Assembly: GCF_039631295.1 (NCBI RefSeq)
Contig: NZ_JBDIVE010000005.1
Coordinates: forward strand, 1-64,000
Direction of reading: 5' to 3'
DNA: 64,000 bases
Origin: Viridibacterium sediminicola
Lineage (GTDB): Bacteria; Pseudomonadota; Gammaproteobacteria; Burkholderiales; Rhodocyclaceae
This document shows, piece by piece, positions 18,545 to 27,847 of this stretch. The translations under genes and the position numbers were made by a program. Position 1 is the stretch's first letter; the number at the start of each line of letters is the position of its first letter. The notes beneath the pieces were generated by a model. The model was not told the DNA's origin. It saw only the letters and a program-made list of their open reading frames with translations, and made no database searches.

Positions 18545-19126
18545 ATGTCGAGCAAGGAAGCCAGTAAAGCGGCAGATGCAGGCGCAGCGGTAGCGCCCAA
18601 AAAGAGCAAGAAACTGCTGTTCACCATCATTGGTGTGGCCGTCATCACCCTCGTTGTGGGGGCCGCAGCGGGCTACGTGATCGGACACAAGACGGCGGCT
18701 GTAGCCGTCGACGAGCATGGCAATAGCGAAGCACATCAGGAAGAAAAAAAGGGCGAGCCTGAAAAGCCGCCGGTTTTCGTGGCGCTGGAACCTTTCACGG
18801 TGAACCTGCAGCCCGATGGCAGCGGCGGCGACCAGTTCCTGCAGATGTCGGTTTCGCTGCAGGTTGAAGATGACAAGAAAGGCGAAGAGCTCAAGACCAT
18901 GATGCCGCGCATCCGCCATGAAATCCTCAGTCTCGCGGCCGCCAAGAAGGCGGCCGAAGTGACCTCGCCGGATGGCCGTGAAGGCCTCTCCACCGAGATC
19001 CAGGATGTCGTGAACGAAGCCATGGGTTTCGAGCCGCCCAAGCGCAGCCGCCGCAAGAGCAAGGTGGAAGAAGAGCCCGAGGGCCCGATCAAGGGCGTGT
19101 TCTTCACCCAGTTCATCGTGCAATAG
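18545..19126 (+). CDS. fliL: flagellar basal body-associated protein FliL
   Basis: FliL is an inner-membrane protein around the stator that modulates motor torque. The 193-residue product has a Lys-rich cytoplasmic start, one membrane helix at about 23-46 (LLFTIIGVAVITLVVGAAAG), then a periplasmic domain with VALEPFTVNLQ and the C-terminal IKGVFFTQFIVQ motif. The 192 bases separating it from fliK contain no gene; a weak promoter could lie there. It is followed 16 bases later by fliM. Confidence 0.93.
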   Translation: MSSKEASKAADAGAAVAPKKSKKLLFTIIGVAVITLVVGAAAGYVIGHKTAAVAVDEHGNSEAHQEEKKGEPEKPPVFVALEPFTVNLQPDGSGGDQFLQMSVSLQVEDDKKGEELKTMMPRIRHEILSLAAAKKAAEVTSPDGREGLSTEIQDVVNEAMGFEPPKRSRRKSKVEEEPEGPIKGVFFTQFIVQ

Positions 19127-19142
19127 ACGGGACGAATTCGTC

Positions 19143-20165
19143 ATGGCCCAGGATTTTCTCTCCCAGGAAGAAGTTGATGCCCTCCTCAAGGGCGTCACGG
19201 GGGAGCTTGACGAGCCCGATGACGCCGGCGGTGGCGAAGCCGGCATACGCACCTATGACCTGGCCACGCAGGAACGCATCGTGCGCGGGCGCATGCCCAC
19301 GCTCGAACTCATCCACGAGCGCTTTGCGCGCTACCTGCGGATCGGCTTGTTCAACTACATGCACCGCAATGCGGAAGTCTCGGTCGGCCCGATCCGCGTG
19401 CAGAAGTACAGCGAGTTCGTGCGCAACCTGGTGGTGCCGACCAATCTGAACCTGGTCCTCGCCAAGCCGCTGCGCGGCACGGGTTTGATGGTCTTCGATC
19501 CGGACCTGGTGTTCCTCGTCGTCGACAACATGTTCGGCGGCGACGGCCGTTTCCACACCCGCGTTGAAGGCCGTGACTTCACGGCCACCGAGCAGCGCAT
19601 CATCCAGGGCTTGCTCAAGGTGGTGTTCGCCGAATACGAACGCGCCTGGGCGCCGGTGTTCACGCTGCAGTTCGAGTACATCCGCTCGGAAATGAATTCG
19701 CAGTTCGCCAACATCGCCACACCCAGCGAAATCGTCGTCGCCACCTCCTTCACCCTGGAATTCGGCGGCGCGCAGGCCGACATGCATATCTGCCTGCCCT
19801 ATTCAATGGTCGAACCGATTCGCGATGTGCTCTACAGCTCGATGCAGTCGGACCACATCACGCAGGACAAGCGCTGGGTCAGCCTGATGACCAAACAGGT
19901 GCAGGCCGTCGACATCGAACTGATCGCGCGCCTGGCAACCGCCACCGTCACCCTGCGTGACATTGTCAATTTCAAGGCTGGCGACGTGATTCCGCTCGAT
20001 GTCAGCACCTCGGTCCAGGCCCACGTCGATGGCGTGGGCGTGCTCGAATGCCAATACGGCGTGCAGGGCGGACACTATGCACTCAAGGTCGATCGCTTCA
20101 TCGCCCCGGAGGACAAGGAAATCAACCTGATCGCCAGCAAACTGGGAGTACAACAAGATGGCTGA
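19143..20165 (+). CDS. fliM: flagellar motor switch protein FliM
   Basis: FliM is the C-ring subunit that binds CheY-phosphate. The 340 residues include the N-terminal CheY-binding motif (LSQEEVDALLKG, residues 6-17), the middle CheC-like domain and a C-terminal SpoA domain that pairs with FliN. It overlaps fliN by eight bases. Confidence 0.96.
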   Translation: MAQDFLSQEEVDALLKGVTGELDEPDDAGGGEAGIRTYDLATQERIVRGRMPTLELIHERFARYLRIGLFNYMHRNAEVSVGPIRVQKYSEFVRNLVVPTNLNLVLAKPLRGTGLMVFDPDLVFLVVDNMFGGDGRFHTRVEGRDFTATEQRIIQGLLKVVFAEYERAWAPVFTLQFEYIRSEMNSQFANIATPSEIVVATSFTLEFGGAQADMHICLPYSMVEPIRDVLYSSMQSDHITQDKRWVSLMTKQVQAVDIELIARLATATVTLRDIVNFKAGDVIPLDVSTSVQAHVDGVGVLECQYGVQGGHYALKVDRFIAPEDKEINLIASKLGVQQDG

Positions 20166-20568
20166 TATCGACAACGAAACAGAAGTCAGCGAAGACGATT
20201 GGGCCGCCGCCATGCAGGAGCAGGCGGTGGAAGACAATGGCCACGCCGCCGCGCAGCCGGCCAGCTTCCAGAGCTTTGACGGCACCGCGCCGAAGACCAC
20301 CTCGATGAACGACTTCGACCTGATCCTCGACATCCCCGTGCAACTGACGGTCGAGCTCGGCCGCACCAAGATCTCGATCCGCAACCTGCTGCAACTGGCC
20401 CACGGTTCGGTGGTGGAGCTCGACGCCCTGGCCGGCGAACCGATGGACGTGCTGGTCAATGGCACCCTGATCGCTCAAGGTGAGGTGGTCGTCGTCAATG
20501 ACAAGTTCGGCATCCGCCTGACCGACATCATCACCCCCTCCGAACGCGTGCGCAAACTGCGCAACTAA
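20158..20568 (+). CDS. fliN: flagellar motor switch protein FliN
   Basis: FliN completes the C ring and docks FliH during export. The 136-residue protein has an acidic variable N-terminus and the conserved SpoA domain (LDIPVQLTVELGRTKISIRN, about 57-76) ending in GIRLTDIITPSERVRKLRN. Length and the overlap with fliM are typical. Confidence 0.96.
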   Translation: MADIDNETEVSEDDWAAAMQEQAVEDNGHAAAQPASFQSFDGTAPKTTSMNDFDLILDIPVQLTVELGRTKISIRNLLQLAHGSVVELDALAGEPMDVLVNGTLIAQGEVVVVNDKFGIRLTDIITPSERVRKLRN

Positions 20569-20617
20569 TCAGCATCCGGCGCACGCGTGCGGCAAAGCCG
20601 CGCATGTGCGTCGCAAC

Positions 20618-20632
20618 CGGCAAGATTTGCCG
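20618..20632. promoter_or_regulatory. palindrome CGGCAA-N3-TTGCCG before fliO
   Basis: This is the same six-base inverted repeat found before fliF, here with spacer GAT, 86 bases before the fliO start. A GCGGC-AAA-GCCGC hairpin lies 17 bases before it (20589-20601). The dyad is followed by CTGTTTTT, so it could alternatively act as a weak terminator after fliN. The match with the fliF site favours a regulator site. Confidence 0.45.
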
Positions 20633-20717
20633 CTGTTTTTCGCCCCTTCTCCGCCCAGTCAACACCGGCTTCAATGCGTAATCTGCGCAGCATGCAGATA
20701 CATTCAGTCAACACGCC

Positions 20718-21143
20718 GTGAAGCCCATCTCCTCCCGAATTCCGGCTGCCCTGCTGCCGGCACTCTGCGCCAGCAGCGCGCACGCCAACGAAGCACTGCC
20801 TTCCACCGCAGGCAGCATTGCGCAAATGCTGTTCGGCCTGGTCATCGTGCTGGCCGCGCTGATCGGTACCTTGTTCCTGCTGCGCCGCCTGCAAGCGGGA
20901 CGCAGCCAGATCATCGATGGGCTCAAGGTGATCGGCGCCACCCACGTCGGCCCACGCGAGCGCGTGGTGCTGCTCAATGTCGGCAGCAAGGTGCTGGTGC
21001 TCGGTGTCACGCCCGGCCGCGTCAATGCCTTGCACGTACTGGATGCCGCCGAATTGCCGATGAAAGAAGCTGCGGCGCAACCGGTCAGCGCAGATTTCGC
21101 TGCGCGCCTGCGCCAGCTGCTGGAGAAGCGCCATGCTTCGTAA
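20718..21143 (+). CDS. fliO: flagellar biosynthetic protein FliO
   Basis: FliO is a membrane chaperone for assembly of the FliP ring of the export gate. The 141-residue product starts at GTG (20718). It has a signal-like N-terminus, a membrane helix at about 36-57 (QMLFGLVIVLAALIGTLFLL) and a cytoplasmic domain with GPRERVVLLNVGSKVLVLGV, the family hallmark. It overlaps fliP by eleven bases. Confidence 0.92.
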   Translation: MKPISSRIPAALLPALCASSAHANEALPSTAGSIAQMLFGLVIVLAALIGTLFLLRRLQAGRSQIIDGLKVIGATHVGPRERVVLLNVGSKVLVLGVTPGRVNALHVLDAAELPMKEAAAQPVSADFAARLRQLLEKRHAS

Positions 21144-21891
21144 GCGCCTGTGTCGTGCCCTGCCTTGCGCCGCCCTGCTTGGCGCGGCGCTCTTGAGCTC
21201 ACCCGAGGCACTCGCGCAAGCCATGCCGGCGCTGACCAGCACGCCCGCGCCCGGTGGCGGCACGACCTGGAGTCTGTCGCTGCAGACTCTGATCATGATG
21301 ACTTCGCTGACCTTCATCCCGGCCATCGTGCTGATGATGAGTGGTTTCACGCGCATCATCATCGTCATGTCGATGCTGCGTCAGGCCATGGGCACCCAGA
21401 CCTCGCCGCCGAATCAAGTGATCGTCGGCCTGTCGCTGTTCCTCACCTTCTTTGTCATGTCGCCGGTCATCGACAAGGTCTATACCGACGCCTGGGTGCC
21501 GCTATCGAGCAACCAGATCCAGTTTGATGAAGCCATCGTACGTGCATCGGTGCCGGTCAAAGCTTTCATGCTGCGCCAGATGCGCGACAGCGATCTCTCA
21601 CTCTTCACCAAGCTGGCCAAGGTGCCCAAGGTCGAAAAGGCCTCTGATCTGCCGATGCGCGTGATCGTGCCAGCCTTCGTCACCAGCGAGCTGAAGACTG
21701 CCTTCCAGATCGGCTTCATCGTCTTCCTGCCCTTCCTGGTCATCGACATGGTGGTGGCCTCGGTGCTGATGTCGATGGGCATGATGATGATGTCACCGGT
21801 GATCATCTCGCTCCCCTTCAAGATCATGCTGTTCGTGCTGGTCGATGGCTGGAACCTGCTGATCGCCTCCCTCGTCGGCAGCTTCGGCTAA
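21133..21891 (+). CDS. fliP: flagellar export gate protein FliP
   Basis: FliP forms the core ring of the flagellar type III export gate. The 252 residues include a cleavable signal peptide (about 1-29, ending ALA), the SLTFIPAIVLMMSGFTRIII motif (about 56-75), the periplasmic loop, and two C-terminal membrane helices with the Met-rich LMSMGMMMMSPVIISLPFKI segment. It is complete. Confidence 0.96.
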   Translation: MLRKRLCRALPCAALLGAALLSSPEALAQAMPALTSTPAPGGGTTWSLSLQTLIMMTSLTFIPAIVLMMSGFTRIIIVMSMLRQAMGTQTSPPNQVIVGLSLFLTFFVMSPVIDKVYTDAWVPLSSNQIQFDEAIVRASVPVKAFMLRQMRDSDLSLFTKLAKVPKVEKASDLPMRVIVPAFVTSELKTAFQIGFIVFLPFLVIDMVVASVLMSMGMMMMSPVIISLPFKIMLFVLVDGWNLLIASLVGSFG

Positions 21892-21922
21892 GCCCCCAAC
21901 AGATCATTCAAGGAGCCCGGAG

Positions 21923-22192
21923 ATGACCCCAACCACTGTAGTTGAGCTCGGACGCGAAGCCATGATCATTGCCTTGCTGGTGGCGGCGCCGATGTTCATC
22001 GCCGCCCTGGCCACTGGGCTGCTGATCAGCATCCTGCAGGCGGCCACGCAGATCAACGAAGCCACCCTGTCCTTTGTGCCCAAGCTGGTGGTGATGTTCG
22101 GCACGCTGATCCTGGTCGGGCCGTGGATGATCACCCTGCTCACCGACTACATCCGCCGCCTCTTCGAATCGATACCCGGCATCATCGGCTAG
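21923..22192 (+). CDS. fliQ: flagellar export gate protein FliQ
   Basis: FliQ is the small two-helix subunit at the outside of the export gate. The 89-residue protein has two hydrophobic hairpin segments (about 17-40 and 50-73), with the family sequence LISILQAATQINEATLSFVP between them. An AAGGAG ribosome site precedes the ATG. Confidence 0.95.
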   Translation: MTPTTVVELGREAMIIALLVAAPMFIAALATGLLISILQAATQINEATLSFVPKLVVMFGTLILVGPWMITLLTDYIRRLFESIPGIIG

Positions 22193-22229
22193 CACCAGCG
22201 CACTGAGCCCACGACAGGCACCACCACCA

Positions 22230-23015
22230 ATGCTGCAGATCACCACGGCCCAGCTCAATGCCATGATCGTCGCCTGGGTCTTTCCCATGGTGCGCGTGCT
22301 TGCCTTTCTGGCCGCCGCGCCGATCTTCAGCAACTCCGGCATTCCACAGCGGGTCAAGCTGATTGTTGGCCTGGCCATCGGCTTTGCCGTGGCCGCCTCG
22401 CTGCCGCCACAGAACATGAGCGATCCGGGCAGTTACATCGGCCTCGCCATCCTCGCCGAACAGATGCTGATCGGCGCCGGCCTGGGCTTTGTCATGCGCG
22501 TGGTGTTTGCTGCCGTCGATGCGGCGGGCTCACTGATCGGCCTGCAGATGGGGCTCTCCTTCGCCTCATTTTTTGACCCGCAAACGCAGGGTCAAACCGC
22601 CGTCATCGCCTCGATCATCGGCATCATCGCATCACTGCTATTTCTCTCACTCAACGGCCACTTGATGCTCATCGACGCACTGGCACACAGCTTTGAATGG
22701 CTACCGATCTCTGCCAAGCCAATGCGCGCCGATGGCTGGCTGCTGCTGGCACGCAGCGGCAGCATCATCTTTTCCACCGGCCTGCTGCTCTCCCTGCCGG
22801 TGGTCGCCGCCCTGCTCATGACCAATATCGCGCTGGCCGTGCTGACGCGTGCGGCCCCGCAACTCAATCTATTCGCGGTCGGCTTTCCGATCACCTCGAC
22901 CATCGGCATCGCCGTCATCTGGCTGAGCATGCCGACCCTCGCCTACGTGCTCGAAGGGGTCTTTGACGAAGGCATCGCCAACATCGCCGTCATCGCGCGC
23001 AACTGGGTTCCCTAG
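22230..23015 (+). CDS. fliR: flagellar export gate protein FliR
   Basis: FliR closes the FliP-FliQ-FliR export gate in the inner membrane. The 261 residues contain about six hydrophobic segments and the signature GLQMGLSFASFFDPQTQGQT near residues 108-127. It is the last flagellar gene of this run. flhB, flhA and the rod/hook genes are not in the window. Confidence 0.95.
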   Translation: MLQITTAQLNAMIVAWVFPMVRVLAFLAAAPIFSNSGIPQRVKLIVGLAIGFAVAASLPPQNMSDPGSYIGLAILAEQMLIGAGLGFVMRVVFAAVDAAGSLIGLQMGLSFASFFDPQTQGQTAVIASIIGIIASLLFLSLNGHLMLIDALAHSFEWLPISAKPMRADGWLLLARSGSIIFSTGLLLSLPVVAALLMTNIALAVLTRAAPQLNLFAVGFPITSTIGIAVIWLSMPTLAYVLEGVFDEGIANIAVIARNWVP

Positions 23016-23133
23016 GGCGTATTCACACGCCAATCGCCACCAAACCGCGCATGCGACTTGCCCGAAACCCCCTCAAAAAGTAGACTCAGGCGCTTTGTTA
23101 CCTGTTCATGAACGCCACGAGCGTCCGCCCACT

Positions 23134-23913
23134 ATGTCCAAGCCCATCGAGTTCAAGGCCGGAAGCCTCTCCGCCATGTCGGCCATCGTTCGCGAACTCG
23201 ACAACGTCAAGCTCTCCGACACCATGCACACCATGCTGGGCGGGCTGGGCGAGTTCTTCGCTGGCGAAGCCACCATCATCGATCTGAGCCAGCTCGACAA
23301 GGCGCCCGAACGCGCCGACTGGGCGGGTTTGCTGAGTCTGCTGCGCCGTTACGGCCTGCAACCGGTGGCGGTTAAACAGGTTCCCGAACACCTTGAGAGC
23401 AGCGCCCGCAAAGCAGGCTTGGCGATCCTCGATGCCGGCAGCGGAAAGATGAATGGCGAGCGCGCCGTCGATGCCGCCAGCCCCGCCGCAGCGCCTGCCG
23501 CCAGCGAGCCGGTGAGCCCGGCACCCCAGGTGAATCTGGACGTCTCGCCGCCACCGGCTGCCGCCACCATGATCATCGAGCGCCCGCTGCGCTCCGGCCA
23601 GCAAGTCTATGCGCGCGGCAGCGACGTGGTGATCATCGGCGGGGTCAGCAATGGCGCCGAAGTCATCGCCGACGGCAGCATCCACTGCTATGGCCCGCTG
23701 CGTGGCCGCGCGCTGGCAGGCGCCCAAGGCAATACCAAGGCCCGTATCATCACCACCTGCTTTGCACCTGAGCTGGTGTCGATTGCCGGCGTCTATCGCA
23801 CCTTCGAACGCGGCCTGGCCGCCAGCCTGGCCGGCAAAGCTGCGCATGCGGTGCTGCGCGCAGACCAGAACGGCCAGCAAAGCCTCAACATTGAAGCCTT
23901 GCTGCTCGATTGA
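23134..23913 (+). CDS. minC: septum site-determining protein MinC
   Basis: MinC blocks FtsZ ring formation near the poles when recruited by MinD. The 259-residue protein has an N-terminal FtsZ-acting domain (1-105), a Pro/Ala-rich linker (about 110-145) and a C-terminal beta-helix domain with GSDVVIIGGVSNGAEVIADG and YGPLRGRALAGA. The frame is open upstream into fliR, but the ATG at 23134 begins the family's conserved start; the region upstream is not protein-like. Confidence 0.94.
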   Translation: MSKPIEFKAGSLSAMSAIVRELDNVKLSDTMHTMLGGLGEFFAGEATIIDLSQLDKAPERADWAGLLSLLRRYGLQPVAVKQVPEHLESSARKAGLAILDAGSGKMNGERAVDAASPAAAPAASEPVSPAPQVNLDVSPPPAAATMIIERPLRSGQQVYARGSDVVIIGGVSNGAEVIADGSIHCYGPLRGRALAGAQGNTKARIITTCFAPELVSIAGVYRTFERGLAASLAGKAAHAVLRADQNGQQSLNIEALLLD

Positions 23914-24043
23914 CCCCTGCAGACAGGAAACCCGTTAAGCTTGCTAAAAGCCCGAACATCAGGACAACTGCATCACGATCAGCCGACACTTGCAGTCTGC
24001 TGCCATGCAGTGTCCAGTCGCAATAACCGAGAGAGGATTTAAC

Positions 24044-24859
24044 GTGACACGTGTGATCGTCGTAACGTCTGGCAAAGGTGGCGTCGGCAAGACAACCTCC
24101 AGCGCCAGTTTCGCGTCGGGCCTCGCCCTGCGTGGTTTCAAGACCGCCGTCATCGACTTCGATGTGGGCCTGCGCAACCTTGATCTGATCATGGGTTGCG
24201 AGCGTCGCGTCGTGTATGACTTCGTCAACGTCATCAGCGGCGACGCCAATCTGCATCAAGCCCTGATCAAGGACAAGCACTGCGAAAACCTCTTCGTGCT
24301 GCCCGCCTCGCAGACGCGGGACAAGGACGCGCTGACCGAAGAAGGTGTCGAGAAGGTCATCAAGGACCTCGAACACATGGGCTTCGACTACATCGTCTGC
24401 GACTCGCCCGCCGGTATCGAGCATGGCGCCATCATGGCGCTGACCTTTGCTGACGAAGCCATCGTCGTCACCAATCCGGAAGTCTCCTCGATCCGTGACT
24501 CGGACCGCATCCTGGGCATCCTGCAAAGCAAGAGCCGCCGTGCGCGCGATGGCCAGGAGCCGGTCAAGGAGCATCTGCTGATCACCCGCTACAGCCCCAA
24601 GCGCGTTGAAGAAGGCGAAATGCTTTCCTACAAGGACGTGCAGGAGCTGCTGCGCATTCCGCTGATCGGCGTGATCCCCGAGGCCGAATGCGTACTGCAA
24701 GCCTCCAACTCGGGCACGCCCGTGATCCACGCCAAGGAAGAAGATGCTGCAGCCGCCTACCAAGACATCGTTGCGCGTTTCCTCGGCGAAGAGCGCGAGC
24801 TGCGCTTTGTGAGTTACGAGAAGCCCGGCCTCCTCAAGCGTTTGTTCGGAGGTGCTTGA
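24044..24859 (+). CDS. minD: septum site-determining ATPase MinD
   Basis: MinD is a membrane-binding ParA-type ATPase that oscillates between poles with MinE and carries MinC. The 271 residues begin at GTG (24044), set by GAGAGGA seven bases upstream. The deviant Walker A GKGGVGKTT (about 10-18), the IDFDVGLRNLDLIMG motif and a C-terminal amphipathic membrane helix (LLKRLFGG) are all present. An in-frame ATG upstream at 23990 is not conserved. Confidence 0.96.
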   Translation: MTRVIVVTSGKGGVGKTTSSASFASGLALRGFKTAVIDFDVGLRNLDLIMGCERRVVYDFVNVISGDANLHQALIKDKHCENLFVLPASQTRDKDALTEEGVEKVIKDLEHMGFDYIVCDSPAGIEHGAIMALTFADEAIVVTNPEVSSIRDSDRILGILQSKSRRARDGQEPVKEHLLITRYSPKRVEEGEMLSYKDVQELLRIPLIGVIPEAECVLQASNSGTPVIHAKEEDAAAAYQDIVARFLGEERELRFVSYEKPGLLKRLFGGA

Positions 24860-24860
24860 A

Positions 24861-25124
24861 ATGTCCTGGCTCGACAAGATTTTCGGCACCGCCCAACCCA
24901 AGTCCGCCGCGCGCGCCAAGGAACGGCTGACCCTCGTGATCGCCCACCAGCGCGCCGAAGAGAGCGCGCCGGACTTCCTGCCCGCGCTGCAAAAAGACCT
25001 CGTCGCCGTGATCTCCAAGTACGTCAAGATCAATGCCGACGACATCACCGTGCAACTGGAAAAACGCGACAACTACGAAGTGCTTGAAGTGAATATCGTG
25101 ATGCCTGAAGCGGGCGTCCGTTAA
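24861..25124 (+). CDS. minE: cell division topological specificity factor MinE
   Basis: MinE stimulates MinD ATPase and releases it from the membrane, producing the oscillation. The 87-residue product has the N-terminal membrane-targeting helix (MSWLDKIFG), the contact strand/helix region (RLTLVIAHQRAE) and the C-terminal dimer domain (VLEVNIVMPE). It starts one base after minD and is followed by a terminator. Confidence 0.95.
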   Translation: MSWLDKIFGTAQPKSAARAKERLTLVIAHQRAEESAPDFLPALQKDLVAVISKYVKINADDITVQLEKRDNYEVLEVNIVMPEAGVR

Positions 25125-25144
25125 AAGCCCGCGCCAGCGCGCCC

Positions 25145-25169
25145 AGCCCGGCCACGGCCGGGCTTTTTT
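25145..25169 (+). terminator. rho-independent terminator after minE
   Basis: AGCCCGGCC-AC-GGCCGGGCT followed by six T residues lies 20 bases after the minE stop and closes the min operon. Confidence 0.9.
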
Positions 25170-25289
25170 GCGCCCCACACACCGCGCTCTGCCTTTTTTC
25201 ACAATAAAACTACTGGGGTTGATACCGATCAGCACGCGGCGGGCAGTGCTACAGAATGCTATGGCTGCGCCCAATAAAAGGAGACAGGT

Positions 25290-25571
25290 ATGCGCTTTAC
25301 GCCCGAACTGATCGAGGAACTCAACACCCTCGCCCGTTTTGACCTCGCTACGAATCAACAAGGCATCAAGATCCACAAGACAGCAGAACCCGCGATCATC
25401 GCCACCTGCCAGCGCCTGCATCGCAAAGGCCTGATTACCCAGGTCGATGGCGGCTACCTCACTCCCCTCGGTCGCGATGCGGCCGAACATGCAGAAATCA
25501 TTCTCAGCATCCTGACTTCGCGTCCGAACGGTGTCAGCGTCGAACACAGCGAAACTGTGGCCTACAGCTAA
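25290..25571 (+). CDS. TIGR02647-family small conserved protein
   Basis: The 93-residue protein matches from memory the TIGR02647 family of short proteobacterial proteins: RFTPELIEELNTLARFDL at the start, GIKIHKTAEPAIIATCQRLH and the invariant DGGYLTPLGRDAAEHAE block. The fold looks like a winged helix, so nucleic-acid binding is possible, but no function is established that I know of. It is a single gene, with AAAAGGAGA nine bases before the ATG and a strong terminator after. The short C-terminal tail is variable. Confidence 0.8.
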   Translation: MRFTPELIEELNTLARFDLATNQQGIKIHKTAEPAIIATCQRLHRKGLITQVDGGYLTPLGRDAAEHAEIILSILTSRPNGVSVEHSETVAYS

Positions 25572-25590
25572 ACAAAAATGCGTTGATCAA

Positions 25591-25620
25591 AGGCCTCCGT
25601 CAAAATCGGAGGCCTTTTTT
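25591..25620 (+). terminator. rho-independent terminator
   Basis: AGGCCTCCG...CGGAGGCCT with a seven-base loop, followed by TTTTT, ends the TIGR02647-family transcript. Confidence 0.9.
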
Positions 25621-25837
25621 ATTGCCGCTCGCTGATTGCCCTTTCAATTCGTATATTTAAAAAACTATTTTTAATTCACTTCCTAAATTTCCTGCAACGG
25701 CCACGAATTTATTCACAAGACCTAAAAACAGCCGAAATACGTTATGACAAAGACTAGTGATTGAAATCAAATCCCGTTACCATCCTCATCAAAAGCCAAA
25801 ATAAAATACTCAAATGAGCTACCGGGGGTGGTGATCG

Positions 25838-27562
25838 ATGCCTGAAATTTCAGTCCACACAAAACAGGATGCCATTCCGCCGTTCTGGCTAAAACTCCCG
25901 TTTTTCCTGCTGTTTCCCTTTCGCCTTGGCCCACTGGTGTTCATGGTTTGCATCATTGCCGGCAGCGCTCTGGCAGGACTGGCTTTCGGCTCCTTGGGCT
26001 TGATCCTCAAAGGCTCACTCGCCTACTTAGGCTTACGCTACGCGTTCAATGTTCTGGATCTGTTTTCCCAGGGACGGTTCGAGAGCGAGTCGGTCGACAA
26101 TAATCTCTGGGGGCCCGAAAAACGGCCCGCTAAATTCGGGCTGGTCATCGCGCTATTTTTACTGGCGGGTGCCACGCTCGGAAACAAGCTGCTCGATTCA
26201 CGCATCAAGAACGACGCCAGCGCACAGACGCTCATTCTCGAGCGCTACAAGGCTGAGCAAAGCAAAGCCATGGAAGACGCCGCTCGCCAGAGGGAAGCCT
26301 TCAATCAGCGCATCGGTCTAGACTCCGCCAAGCCCGCCAGCGCACCAGCACCTGCCGCCACGGAGCGTAATGCCTCAGGCGAAGACGACGAAGATGCTGC
26401 GGATCGAGCGCTCTCGTCCAGCGAGCTCAGTGCAACAATGCCGTCCGCCTTGCCAGGAGGCTCCGACACAGCAGCGAATACTGACGGTGCAAGGCATCGT
26501 GCAGAGATTCTTGAAATGTATCGCCCGCAACTGGGCGATGCACTCTGGTTCAAACTTCAACCGACCTGGTTCTGGCTGATCATGGCCGCACTGAGCCTGA
26601 TGCTGCCGGCCTCAGCCATCGTCATTGCGCTCGAAGACCGCTTTTTCAAAGCACTCAATCCCGGCAACATCCTTCTCCTGGGCAACGCCATGGGCAAAGC
26701 TTATTTTGCCTTGTGGGCACTGTTTCTCCTCATCGTGGGCAGTCGTCAGCTCGCCATGTCAGCGGGCCAGCACTGGCCCATCTACATTCGCTTCCCACTC
26801 GAAATGGGTATCGCCAACTACCTCGGCTTGGTGCTGTTTGCGATGATGGGTTATGCGCTCTATCAGTACCATCAGGAGCTCGGCCTTGATGTTTCAGTTG
26901 ATTTCGACAGCCACCAACGCGCTGGCGGCGTGTCTGGCATTGCCAAAGCCGGTTCAGCACACGCTGCGCTACGCAAGAACGAAGCAACAGATCCTCTGGA
27001 GCGAAAAATTCAGGCAGCACTTGAAGCGGGCGACGTTGACGAAGCCATTGCCGAGCTCAAGGACGCCATGCGCTATGACCGCTTCGATCCAGTGCAAAAC
27101 ACGCGCATGCACGAGCTCTATGTCATCAAGGGCGACCTGAAGCTCACGCTCTCGCATGGCCAGCAATGGCTGAGCGCACTGACCCGTGCTCAACGCGGCG
27201 TGGAAGGACTAGGCGCTCTGCAAAAACTGCGTGAACTGGATCCCTCTTTTGCCATCACGGACAGCAACATTATCTTTCCGCTAGCCCAAGCCGCTTATCA
27301 GAAACGCGATTACAAGTGTGCCATCGAGCTCATCCGCGGCTTCGAAAAGCGCTTCCCCAAGCACAAAGACACGGCGGCTGTTTTTTTACTGGGTGCGAAA
27401 ATCTCCAGTGAGTTTCTCCGCAAGGATGAGCAAGCCATCAAAATGCTGCGCGCAGTGATTACTCACTTCCCGGACGACGCCAACATCGCAGAAGCAAAGG
27501 TATACCTGTCTGTTTTGGAGAAAATCATGAGCAGCGCGACACCTGCACGCTCAGCTGGCTGA
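25838..27562 (+). CDS. inner-membrane protein with cytoplasmic TPR-like C-terminus
   Basis: I do not recognise a named family for this 574-residue protein. It has an N-terminal membrane region with hydrophobic segments at about 17-65 and 88-105, a charged coil and low-complexity Ala/Glu/Asp stretch (about 115-215), three further membrane helices (about 240-335), and a C-terminal helical-repeat region (about 385-570) with TPR-like pairs such as AGDVDEAIAELKDAMRYDRF. A scaffold or regulatory role at the membrane is possible. It stands alone, with GGGGGTGG loosely placed as ribosome site. The AT-rich 216 bases before it hold no other gene. Confidence 0.6.
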   Translation: MPEISVHTKQDAIPPFWLKLPFFLLFPFRLGPLVFMVCIIAGSALAGLAFGSLGLILKGSLAYLGLRYAFNVLDLFSQGRFESESVDNNLWGPEKRPAKFGLVIALFLLAGATLGNKLLDSRIKNDASAQTLILERYKAEQSKAMEDAARQREAFNQRIGLDSAKPASAPAPAATERNASGEDDEDAADRALSSSELSATMPSALPGGSDTAANTDGARHRAEILEMYRPQLGDALWFKLQPTWFWLIMAALSLMLPASAIVIALEDRFFKALNPGNILLLGNAMGKAYFALWALFLLIVGSRQLAMSAGQHWPIYIRFPLEMGIANYLGLVLFAMMGYALYQYHQELGLDVSVDFDSHQRAGGVSGIAKAGSAHAALRKNEATDPLERKIQAALEAGDVDEAIAELKDAMRYDRFDPVQNTRMHELYVIKGDLKLTLSHGQQWLSALTRAQRGVEGLGALQKLRELDPSFAITDSNIIFPLAQAAYQKRDYKCAIELIRGFEKRFPKHKDTAAVFLLGAKISSEFLRKDEQAIKMLRAVITHFPDDANIAEAKVYLSVLEKIMSSATPARSAG

Positions 27563-27847
27563 GCCTGAACGACACGCATACATTACGACGAGAGCGTGTT
27601 CATAGCGCCCTCGCAGAACAGCAACACAAGCGGATGTCGCTCCCGGACGCTGAGCGGATTCGGCCTCCACGCAAGTAGAAAATCCTCATCCACTCAAGGC
27701 CTGCCCATGAATGGACAGACCAGATTCAATCTGCAGTGACTCAGGGCTCAGGATGGCACTTCACGCAGCAGAGCCGGCGTGCCCCGCTGAGGCAAGAATG
27801 CTTGAGTTCCCGACAGTATTCGAGGGGGGCTCGTCATGCTTATGCCA

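Noticed and set aside
22963..23133. Upstream extension of minC into fliR
   Set aside because: The extra 57 residues are not conserved, and ATG 23134 begins the family's known N-terminus.
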